Part shown: in pieces, positions 52,784 through 59,441 of the stretch
How the letters are laid out: every line of letters starts with the position of its first letter
Position numbering within the stretch: position 1 is the first letter of the stretch
From: CAVVUC01 sp963751395
Lineage (GTDB): Bacteria > Verrucomicrobiota > Verrucomicrobiia > Chthoniobacterales > Chthoniobacteraceae
DNA length: 64,000 bases
NCBI GenBank assembly: GCA_963751395.1
Contig: CAVVUC010000002.1
Coordinates: 62,001 to 126,000 of the forward strand
Reading direction: 5' to 3'
Notes under the pieces: generated by a model
The model's input: the letters and a program-made list of their open reading frames with translations, nothing else
Databases searched by the model: none
What the model was told of the DNA's origin: nothing
Program-made: the position numbers and the translations under genes

Positions 52784-53265
52784 ACGGGAAACCGATCGAC
52801 GACCCCGAGCACGCCCGCGTGTCTGCCATGCAAGGCTTCCTCTTTCCTCAAAGTCCGCGCACCGTGTGCGACGAGATTGGCTTGAACTGGTGGGCTGCCC
52901 TCAAGCTCCACGAAGATGGATGGCTGAGTTTCAATCCCGAAGCCACTCCGCAACTGGATGAGTCCACGGATGCCGAACTCCGGTTCGTCGGCTCCCTCGT
53001 CAGGGCCGGATGCGATGCCGGTTTACTCCGGCAATTGCTCAGCGGTCTTCCCAAGCCCTACCATTACCGCGGCAGTCGGATTTACTACGACTGGTCCGCC
53101 CGCCGCTGGCGCTTGCTCCCCAAACCGGAGTCTGAGCCGGAAGCCGTCTTCTCCGACTGGCTCGAATCCCTCGTCGCGGAGGGAGACGTGCGCCGTCTGG
53201 AGGAGCTGAAAGACCAAATCACCGAAGCCTTGGAATCCGCACCGCGGCCACCAGACGCCGACTAA
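52780..53265 (+). CDS. Unknown operon protein with possible winged-helix N-terminus
   Basis: A 161-residue protein coupled to the peptidase gene by ATGA. FLFPQSPRTVCDEIGLNWWA then ALKLHEDGWLSFNP looks like a MerR-type helix-turn-helix segment; the C-terminus is acidic and helical. It could be a specificity or regulatory partner. Family not recognised. Confidence 0.55.
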   Translation: MNGKPIDDPEHARVSAMQGFLFPQSPRTVCDEIGLNWWAALKLHEDGWLSFNPEATPQLDESTDAELRFVGSLVRAGCDAGLLRQLLSGLPKPYHYRGSRIYYDWSARRWRLLPKPESEPEAVFSDWLESLVAEGDVRRLEELKDQITEALESAPRPPDAD

Positions 53266-53271
53266 ACACCT

Positions 53272-53871
53272 ATGCCTGTCCTCAAAGCCTACACCGACGG
53301 TTCCGGCCATTACATCCACGCCTCGGTGCGGGGCGCCGTGGTCACATTCCAAACGACTAAACGCGGCGTCGAAAAGCTCACCGCAGCGGGAGTGCAGTCG
53401 GGCGTGCGCTTCGGACTACGCCTGCTCGCCGACCTCACCCGCACCGGGGATGCTTACACGCATCACGGCGGCGTCGAGTTCTACGAGGCCGAGCAGTTCG
53501 AGTTCGATTTCAAGGAGAGCCGGGAATCCGAGGCTCTTTTCCCGGCATGCGCCGTCACCGGCACATTCGACGATCTGCATCTCGTGGCCCACGAGGCCGA
53601 CGGCGAAACGCGCACGGAATTGCTCGCTCCATCCGCGCGCACCGCACTGAGCGGGTGCATCAAGCTCAGCGTGCCGCTCTCGATCCTATCGCCCTCCGCA
53701 CTCAACACCCTCGAAACGACCGGCCAGTTTCCCGAAGGCACCGCCGCCGTCGCCGCGTTGCGCCGCTGGTATGCCGAGGATGCCAGCGCAGAATGGGATC
53801 GTCTCCGCCGCGAGCGCGAGACACGGCAGCAAGGATTCGCATTCGATGCGCCGGGTGAGTTGAAACTCTGA
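53272..53871 (+). CDS. Unknown operon protein
   Basis: A 199-residue mixed alpha/beta protein (MPVLKAYTDGSGHYIHASVR ... FACAVT-like core, then RRWYAEDASAEWDRLRRERE). Six bases after the preceding stop, so probably the last gene of the defence operon. No motif recognised. Confidence 0.5.
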   Translation: MPVLKAYTDGSGHYIHASVRGAVVTFQTTKRGVEKLTAAGVQSGVRFGLRLLADLTRTGDAYTHHGGVEFYEAEQFEFDFKESRESEALFPACAVTGTFDDLHLVAHEADGETRTELLAPSARTALSGCIKLSVPLSILSPSALNTLETTGQFPEGTAAVAALRRWYAEDASAEWDRLRRERETRQQGFAFDAPGELKL

Positions 53872-53918
53872 TGAACAACGTGCCACCCCTCCGCCATGAC
53901 TACCTGAAATGAGGTTGT

Positions 53919-54066
53919 TCAAGCCAACGTGACCGACTGCAAACTGCGCGACAGTTCCAGCCCGTCCCTGGTCCGCAGCACAAGGATCGGCTTTTCGTCG
54001 GTCGCCTCGGGCGAAGGCGAGCGGCTCCCCCTTGTATTTGCCGATGATGAGATGGCCGGTCGTGGC
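53919..54066 (-). pseudogene. Partial second copy of the 54896-55954 late gene
   Basis: Two blocks match that gene: 53934-54010 against 54909-54987, and 54010-54063 against 55247-55300, with the ~260 bases between missing. The translated end is SRSLQSVTLA, versus SRSLQSVAVC in the intact gene. A truncated copy thus lies left of the VapBC pair and the intact gene right of it. Confidence 0.65.
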
Positions 54067-54083
54067 GCAAAAATGGCTTGCCC

Positions 54084-54107
54084 AATGGTAATTCAAATGG
54101 TATTTCA
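54084..54107 (+). promoter_or_regulatory. Direct repeats upstream of vapB, likely operator
   Basis: AATGGTAATTCA and AATGGTATTTCA stand in tandem just before vapB, and ACCATTACCATT (inverted form) begins within its first codons. AbrB/VapB antitoxins autoregulate through such clusters. Confidence 0.5.
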
Positions 54108-54113
54108 GACGCC

Positions 54114-54395
54114 ATGAGCACTACCATTACCATTGATGCCGCCGGTCGGATGGTTCTGCCAAAGTCCATCCGGGATCGCCTGCACATTCACGCGGGCACC
54201 AGGCTCAGGGCCGATGTCGTTGCCGACAGAATCGAGATCACGCCCGAGCCGGAGGAAAGTGTGCGGCTTGTTCGCAAGGGCAGGCGCCTTGTCATTACAG
54301 GGCTAAAGAGCCCATTCAATGCCGTTGAAGCCGTTAAAGCGGCACGGGATGAATACGACGAGCGTTTGGCGCGCAGGGTTCGCGGCAGGCGATGA
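54114..54395 (+). CDS. AbrB/VapB-family antitoxin
   Basis: A 93-residue protein beginning MSTTITIDAAGRMVLPKSIR: the swapped-hairpin AbrB/MazE DNA-binding domain. The C-terminal half (FNAVEAVKAARDEYDERLAR) should bind the toxin. ATG 54114 is preferred over 54078, which would translate the operator repeats. ATGA overlap with the toxin gene. Confidence 0.85.
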   Translation: MSTTITIDAAGRMVLPKSIRDRLHIHAGTRLRADVVADRIEITPEPEESVRLVRKGRRLVITGLKSPFNAVEAVKAARDEYDERLARRVRGRR

Positions 54396-54808
54396 ACGCA
54401 CTCGACTCTTCCGTGCTCGTTGCTGCGCTGGTGGACATCGAACCGCACCACAAAGCGTGTGACGCGCTTCTCGACAAGCCAGGCACATGCGTTTATGCCC
54501 ATGCACTGGCCGAGACGTTCAATACCCTCACCGGCGGTAGATCCGGCTATCGCATTCCAGCGCAGCAAGTGGTGGAACTGATCGAGGACAGCTTGCTTCC
54601 CTACGTCGAAACAATCGCCCTTTCGCCGAAAGAAATGATGGCTGCCATGCGAGAAGTGCAGCTACGCGGCGTGCGCGGTGCAGCCATCTTCGACTACTTT
54701 CATCTGGTCGCAGCGCGCAAAGCGAAAACACGTCGGTTTTACACGCTCGACGTTTTGAACTTTCAGGCATTCCATCGCACCGGCGACCCGGAAATAGTCC
54801 ATCCATGA
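54392..54808 (+). CDS. VapC-type PIN-domain toxin
   Basis: A 138-residue PIN domain: Asp5 (MNALDSSVLVAAL), Glu41 (HALAETFNTLTGG) and Asp101 (AAIFDYFHLVAARK) are the metal-binding acids. PIN toxins cut RNA, commonly tRNA or rRNA. Coupled to its antitoxin. The pair lies between a truncated and an intact copy of a late gene, which suggests insertion as a unit. Confidence 0.88.
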   Translation: MNALDSSVLVAALVDIEPHHKACDALLDKPGTCVYAHALAETFNTLTGGRSGYRIPAQQVVELIEDSLLPYVETIALSPKEMMAAMREVQLRGVRGAAIFDYFHLVAARKAKTRRFYTLDVLNFQAFHRTGDPEIVHP

Positions 54809-54895
54809 GGGTGGGCCATGCGGAAAAAATAGTTGCGACATTCGCGACAGGACATTCGTCGGGTCGTGATTCGCAGGTTGTTTCATCTGTTGAAA

Positions 54896-55954
54896 TCAGC
54901 ACACCGCCACGGACTGCAAACTGCGCGACAGTTCCAACCCGTCCCTGGTTCGCAGCACGAGGATCGGCTTTTCCTCGGTCGCCTCGCGGGTCGGGCAGCC
55001 GGGCACTTTCACTGTGCCGGACTCGCAGATTTCCTTCACCCAGGCGCGCACGGTGCGCCCGTGGGCGTCGAGGAACTTCACACCGTTGCGGAACATCAGC
55101 AGCGGGTGGGCCGACGCCGCGACCGCCATCATCTCGCCCTCCATGCGGGCGCTGGCGAGGATCTGGTCGATCTCGGCCTCCTTCTCGGCGGGGTTGCGCG
55201 TCATGCCGACGCCCTGATACTCGATCGTGCCGTCCACGCAGCCGGGGGCGAAGGCGAGCTGCTCCCCCTTGAACTTGCCGATGATCAGATGGCCGGTGCG
55301 ATCGCGTTCGATCACGCCCTTCATGGCTGCGGGCAGGGCATCGACTGAAAGGACTTCGCGGCTGCTTGGAATATAAACGCCCATCTCATCGACGGGATAG
55401 ATGACTTCTATGGAGTTGTTCCATGTCTGCCGCGAAGCTTGGTGATTGCCGAGGATGCGGTTGACGCCCTCGGCCTGCTTGAAGATGGCCGCGACCGCGC
55501 GGATCGCCGGAGCCGCGGCCTTGTCGTCGCCTATCTTCCACTGGTCGAATGGCATCGTCGGGAAGGACACCGCCACGATCGCGCCGAGAATCCGGTCGCG
55601 GGCGATCTTGTCGGGATTGTAAGCCTTGATCTTGTGCTCCAGATTCAACTGCTGATGCAGGAGGCTCTGGCAGGAGCGCGCGATGACGGCCGGGTGATAC
55701 GCGAGATAATTGCCCTTCATCGTCGGCCCCGCCACCACCGGCATCGCGTGGTTGATCGTGAACTCCATGTAAGCCTTCCAGTTGTCGGGCTTGAACTGGA
55801 GCGCCGCCTGCCTTTCGTCCGAGAGCATCTGCATGTCGCCGACCTCGAACTGCATCACGTCGTGCTGGGTCTTGTCGCCGGCCACGTTGAGACTGTAGCC
55901 GGCCACGTTGAGGCTGTAGCCGGCCACGTTGAGGCCGGATGTTTTTTCAGGCAT
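54896..55954 (-). CDS. Phage head protein, candidate maturation protease
   Basis: A 352-residue protein, start fixed by the palindrome at 55955. Residues 8-28 (LNVAGYS repeated) come from three tandem 21-bp REP-like units. The body has NLEHKIKAYNPDKIARDRIL then GAIVAVSFP and TGHLIIGKFKGEQLAFAPG. A conserved histidine region early on and the place before scaffold, decoration and capsid genes suggest a capsid protease, but I cannot name a family. It is separated from those genes by the island. Confidence 0.45.
   Translation of the reverse strand: MPEKTSGLNVAGYSLNVAGYSLNVAGDKTQHDVMQFEVGDMQMLSDERQAALQFKPDNWKAYMEFTINHAMPVVAGPTMKGNYLAYHPAVIARSCQSLLHQQLNLEHKIKAYNPDKIARDRILGAIVAVSFPTMPFDQWKIGDDKAAAPAIRAVAAIFKQAEGVNRILGNHQASRQTWNNSIEVIYPVDEMGVYIPSSREVLSVDALPAAMKGVIERDRTGHLIIGKFKGEQLAFAPGCVDGTIEYQGVGMTRNPAEKEAEIDQILASARMEGEMMAVAASAHPLLMFRNGVKFLDAHGRTVRAWVKEICESGTVKVPGCPTREATEEKPILVLRTRDGLELSRSLQSVAVC
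55876..55938. repeat. Three tandem REP-like units in a coding region
   Basis: Three 21-bp units GTAGCCGGCCACGTTGAGRC follow one another; each can form stem GCCGGCC/GGCCGG-type pairing. They encode LNVAGYS three times in the 54896-55954 product. Confidence 0.75.
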
Positions 55955-55967
55955 AAAAGTTACTTTT
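55955..55967 (-). promoter_or_regulatory. Start-associated palindrome between endolysin and head gene
   Basis: On the - strand TTAAAAGTAACTTTTATG: the TAA stop of the endolysin gene (55968-55966) overlaps its left end and the ATG of the next gene (55954) follows directly. Confidence 0.7.
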
Positions 55968-57054
55968 AACGAAAATAGAGGGCCGCCCTGTGGCTGGCCA
56001 CGTTGAGGCCGCCGGGCTCAGCGTCCCCGGCTACAGCCGCCGGCCTCACAAAGCAGACCCGCAGCCCCCGCTGCTCCATCCGTTTGAGGATGGCGGCGAC
56101 TCCGGGCTGGCGGTCGATGGCGAAGTGGTCGAAGCGCCCGTCAGCGGTGTATTTGCCCCGCTTGTAAAGCGACGTGCCGCTCCAGAGGTAAGGCGAGGGG
56201 ACTTCGGGGTGGAACCGCTGGTAGCCCAGCCCGTTGAACGATTCGACGCCTTGCAGGGCGGTCGAGACACGGTGCCAGCCGATCAGGTCGAGTCGGTCGC
56301 ACACATAGTAGGCGTCCTCGGCGCTTTGCAGAAATGTGTAGGGCGGCGGCGCACCGGGGATGCGGCCCTTCGGCACATCGCGGGTGCGGTGGGTGAGTGG
56401 AGAGCCTTCGTGCGGATGACACGCGAAGCTGCCGCTGCTTTCGCGCTGGTGCAGGCAAAAGAGAATCTCGGACGGGACGCCGTTCGCGCGCAGCCGCTCG
56501 ATGGCCGCGTAGCGTGGCGCAAGCCGCTGATACAGCGCCACCATGCGGTCGAGCGCGATGTAGTGGCGCGGGTTGATCGTCGCCGTGTCCCATCGCTGGC
56601 TCTGCATCTCGCCGGCCTCAACGTGGCCAGCTACAACATTGCGGCCCGCCACGTTGTAGCCGGCCACGTTGAGGCCGGCGGGTTCAGCGTCCCCGGCTAC
56701 AGCGTCCCCGGCCACAGAAGCCCCCTTCGCCATGCTGGCGGCGATCAAGGCGACCCCCAGCCAGATCGCGATGCGGTAGGCCGTGGTCAGGATCAGGCGC
56801 AGTTGCGGCGGCGCCGCGCGCCACTCGGCCAGGTAGCTGCCGTCATGCGTCTCCTTGTCGATCGTCTCGCGAAAGAACAGATGCACGATCAGCATGGCCA
56901 CCACTGCGGCGACGCCGGCCACGGCGGGAATGTAGATCAGCGCGCCGAGCGACTGGAACACGCGGTCGTTCAGGCAGGCAAGCACGGCCAGGCTGGCAAA
57001 CAAGGTCAGCGCCCAGTTGCGCCGGAGGAAAGTGGTGAGAAGGCGGTTGTGCAT
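55966..57054 (-). CDS. Holin-like/endolysin fusion protein
   Basis: A 362-residue protein. Residues 13-60 contain two transmembrane helices (WALTLFASLAVLACL; ALIYIPAVAGVAAVVAMLIV) and ~93-108 a third, like a holin. Residues ~112-148 are REP-encoded (VAGDA, LNVAGYN). The rest is a lysozyme-like domain: Glu205 in HQRESSGSF is a candidate catalytic acid, and FNGLGYQRFHPEVPSPYLWS with YKRGKYTADGRFD is typical of phage muramidases. A membrane-anchored lysin is implied. The C-terminus is again repeat-encoded (VAGDAEPGGLNVASH). Confidence 0.75.
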   Translation of the reverse strand: MHNRLLTTFLRRNWALTLFASLAVLACLNDRVFQSLGALIYIPAVAGVAAVVAMLIVHLFFRETIDKETHDGSYLAEWRAAPPQLRLILTTAYRIAIWLGVALIAASMAKGASVAGDAVAGDAEPAGLNVAGYNVAGRNVVAGHVEAGEMQSQRWDTATINPRHYIALDRMVALYQRLAPRYAAIERLRANGVPSEILFCLHQRESSGSFACHPHEGSPLTHRTRDVPKGRIPGAPPPYTFLQSAEDAYYVCDRLDLIGWHRVSTALQGVESFNGLGYQRFHPEVPSPYLWSGTSLYKRGKYTADGRFDHFAIDRQPGVAAILKRMEQRGLRVCFVRPAAVAGDAEPGGLNVASHRAALYFR

Positions 57055-57223
57055 GGCGGGATTTTAGATTTTGGATTTGGGATTTGGGCGTCTTACTTTT
57101 TCCTGCTCTTATTCCTATTCTCGGAGGAACAGGAACGGGATTAGGATTAGGAATAAGATCAAAGCGCCGTCATTTCCCCCACGGACAGCCGGGCCTTCCG
57201 GCCCGGCATGTCTCCTGGTTGAG
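57055..57223. other. Intergenic region with two hairpins
   Basis: A GATTTTGG array (57061-57090), an inverted repeat TCTTATTCCTA/TAGGAATAAGA (57107-57158) and a perfect hairpin GCCGGGCC-TTCC-GGCCCGGC (57188-57207) without a T-run. They may be transcript structures. Confidence 0.5.
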
Positions 57224-57424
57224 TTAATTGGCCGCAAGCAGCTCGGCGAGCTTGGCGTCGTTCAGACCGCGCAGGGCGTCACCCACCGCGTTCTGGACGT
57301 TGATGACGTGCGCGAGGTGCGTGTCGTTGAATTCCACGACCGCGTTGACGGGATGGACAGGTTTGCCGTCCGCGCCGGTTTCAGTGGTGCGAACGATGAC
57401 TTCGAGTTTGATTGGCTTGCTCAT
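57224..57424 (-). CDS. Small phage protein, unknown
   Basis: A 66-residue protein (MSKPIKLEVIVRTTETGADG ... VINVQNAVGDALRGLNDAKL). Beta strand then helix; no motif. It lies within the lysis cluster. Confidence 0.5.
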   Translation of the reverse strand: MSKPIKLEVIVRTTETGADGKPVHPVNAVVEFNDTHLAHVINVQNAVGDALRGLNDAKLAELLAAN

Positions 57425-57463
57425 GGTGTTTGGTTTTCTGTTTTGGTTTTTGTTTCTGGACGG

Positions 57464-58099
57464 TCACAAGACCATCCAAAGTGCTGCGTAGGCGGCCCCG
57501 GGTGCCGCGATCGCGAGAATGACGCCGTATGGAGGCGAGAGCTTCGGGAGGCCCAGCCACAGGACGGCCATCAGCGCGAGCGCCGCCACCGCCGAGCAGA
57601 TCCACCGCTTCATCCTGTGGATTCGTGCGTCCGTGGTTTCCTTCAGCGTCTTGTAGTTGGCTTCGGCAATGTCGGCGCGATGCACCGCCGCCACGCGATC
57701 CATGATGAGCTGGCTATTTTCCTTGCGAACCTTCTCCATTCCCGCCTGCCCGAGCAGGATGGCCTCCATGCCGGAAGCGTTGCTCTTTGCCGCGTCCGCG
57801 TAGTCCGCCTGCGCCTTCTCCAGTTCCGCCTGCTTCTCCGCGAGCCTGACGTTCAGCTCTTTCGCGAGCTTCTGCATGTGGATGACGGTGAGCCGCAGGT
57901 TCTCGTTCGAGAACTCGCCGGCGAATGCCGGTGTCAGCGAAAGTGCCGCGAAGAGCACAAGGAAGGCGAACCGAGTTGTAGCCGGGGACGTTGACCCCGG
58001 ATGGGATGGCCCCTGGCCGCTGCCGGGCTGTGTCCCGCCGGCCTCAACGTGGCGGGCTACATCACAGGCTACATCATTGTGTTGGACTTTCATTTCCAA
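57464..58099 (-). CDS. Lysis-cluster membrane protein with displaced signal peptide
   Basis: A 211-residue protein. After a 42-residue leader (MEMKVQHNDVACDVARHVEA then GGTQPGSG...), encoded largely by REP-like repeats at 57976-58070, comes a clear signal-like segment RFAFLVLFAALSLTPAFAG. A coiled coil (LAKELNVRLAEKQAELEKAQ) and two C-terminal transmembrane helices follow. The repeat appears to have entered between start and signal. The coiled coil plus membrane helices suit spanin or holin partners. Confidence 0.55.
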   Translation of the reverse strand: MEMKVQHNDVACDVARHVEAGGTQPGSGQGPSHPGSTSPATTRFAFLVLFAALSLTPAFAGEFSNENLRLTVIHMQKLAKELNVRLAEKQAELEKAQADYADAAKSNASGMEAILLGQAGMEKVRKENSQLIMDRVAAVHRADIAEANYKTLKETTDARIHRMKRWICSAVAALALMAVLWLGLPKLSPPYGVILAIAAPGAAYAALWMVL

Positions 58100-58371
58100 T
58101 GCTTCAAAAGGACCACGGCCTTGTCGTCGATGCGTTGCGCGAGCGTGCGGGAATCTGTCAACCCCTGGCTAACTCCGCGAAGCGCGGTGCTGCCCGAGGT
58201 GAGGCTTTTCTGCACATGCAGGGTTTGCTCCCTGGCCGAGTCAAGGGAGGCCCCAACCTGATAAGTCGAAGGCGTGTGATCCCTGCCCGATACCCGGTTC
58301 CAGTTGGACGGGGCGCAACTGCACACACAGAGCACCGGCACAATGACGAAGGCGGTAACAGCGTGTTTCAT
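58090..58371 (-). CDS. Small lipoprotein, candidate outer spanin-like
   Basis: A 93-residue protein from MKHAVTAFVIVPVLCVCSCA: hydrophobic signal and cysteine-rich lipobox (VCSC). The mature part is helical (TLHVQKSLTSGSTALRGVSQ). Its start overlaps the stop of the XhlA-like gene and its end overlaps the next gene. A small lipoprotein among lysis genes suggests a spanin component. Confidence 0.5.
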   Translation of the reverse strand: MKHAVTAFVIVPVLCVCSCAPSNWNRVSGRDHTPSTYQVGASLDSAREQTLHVQKSLTSGSTALRGVSQGLTDSRTLAQRIDDKAVVLLKHWK

Positions 58372-58727
58372 GGCCTGTGCTTGGTGATGAACCACACGAT
58401 CAGCGAACCGATGATGGTAAAGATGAAGCTCCACGCCGCCGCCGCTCCGATTAGCGTCCCCTTGAATTCAGCCCTCCACAACTCGACCCGGTTGATCCTT
58501 TCCTTGGTTTGGCCATGATCGGTGTGGACACTGGCCAGCATGTCGGCAAGCGTCTTGCAGGAGCCGGGCATCGGGCACGCGCCAGCCTTGATGACGGCGA
58601 TCTCCCTCGCGTTCGCCTCCGCCCTCTCGAACAGCCTGGTGGTGGTGGTTTCGATGTGTTTCACGATTTCGTCCAGTCTCGCGTCAATGCGGTCAATGGC
58701 TTCGCGGTCTGCGGTGTCTGTTTTCAA
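58368..58727 (-). CDS. XhlA-like membrane protein
   Basis: A 119-residue protein: N-terminal coiled coil (IDRIDARLDEIVKHIETTTT) followed by one C-terminal transmembrane helix (AAAAWSFIFTIIGSLIVWFI), the layout of hemolysin XhlA-type lysis accessories. ATGA overlap with the lipoprotein gene. Confidence 0.55.
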   Translation of the reverse strand: MKTDTADREAIDRIDARLDEIVKHIETTTTRLFERAEANAREIAVIKAGACPMPGSCKTLADMLASVHTDHGQTKERINRVELWRAEFKGTLIGAAAAWSFIFTIIGSLIVWFITKHRP

Positions 58728-58845
58728 TTTAGGATTTAGGATTTGCAGCCCTGTAGCCGGGGTCGTTGAACCCGGCCGGCTTCAGCGTGACCAGCCACAA
58801 CCCGGCGGGTGTTGTGTGGCTGCCGGCCTCAGCTTGGATGGCTAA
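58728..58845. repeat. GATTTAGG array and REP-like hairpins
   Basis: Short GGATTTA units, then a REP hairpin at 58756-58776 (stem GCCGGG/CCCGGC, loop altered), and degenerate CGGCTTCAGCGTGACCAGC copies. It lies between two late genes. Confidence 0.6.
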
Positions 58846-58856
58846 AACAGGATGCT

Positions 58857-59375
58857 TCATTGCACAGTGAGTTGCGCCTGCCGTCCGATCTCGGCGATAA
58901 TGCCGATCAGCGCGGCTCCGAACTGCGCGTCTTGCGCCGCCTCCGCGAAGCAGTTTGCGACACGGAACATTTGCCCGCCTTCAAAATGGACGATCGCTTG
59001 AACGGGATTGGCGGGGTCAGACGCCATGACCATGATAGCCCTTGGGTTGGACGGGTTGTTCGCCTTGGCTTTCAGCACAAGCACGATTGAGTTAATCATG
59101 CCGTCGAAAATGGGGTCTGCCGCACGTTTCACAGCAAGGTCGCGTATTGAAACCGACTTACCCCCCAGCGCAAGAAGGTTGCCTGCGCCATCATACGGTT
59201 TCAGGTCTGCAAGCAGAAAGCCATTCATGGCTGGTCTTGCCGGTTTTGCAGGGGTGCTGCCTGATGCGGGCACTGCGGCTGTCGCTTCCGTAGGGAAGGT
59301 AATGTTGAGCCGCGTTATCCACATGGCGTTCATGGCCTGTGGTGTGACGGGTGTTGTATTTAGGATTGTTGCCAT
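58857..59375 (-). CDS. Phage structural protein, unknown
   Basis: A 172-residue protein (MATILNTTPVTPQAMNAMWI ... IRDLAVKRAADPIFDGMINS then IVLVLKAKANNPSNPRAIMV). It ends GIIAEIGRQAQLTVQ. Place between fibre and lysis genes suggests a virion or fibre accessory. Confidence 0.45.
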   Translation of the reverse strand: MATILNTTPVTPQAMNAMWITRLNITFPTEATAAVPASGSTPAKPARPAMNGFLLADLKPYDGAGNLLALGGKSVSIRDLAVKRAADPIFDGMINSIVLVLKAKANNPSNPRAIMVMASDPANPVQAIVHFEGGQMFRVANCFAEAAQDAQFGAALIGIIAEIGRQAQLTVQ

Positions 59376-59441
59376 AGTGTTTCGATTTAGGATTTGCGAT
59401 TTAGCATTTAGGAATTATTTCCTGCATTCGTGGTTTCCTGC

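Noticed and set aside
55876..55938. Possible CRISPR from three 21-bp repeats
   Set aside because: Repeats are directly adjacent with no spacers, lie in a coding frame and match a dispersed REP-like family.
57188..57207. Perfect GC hairpin as a terminator
   Set aside because: No T-run on either strand follows it.
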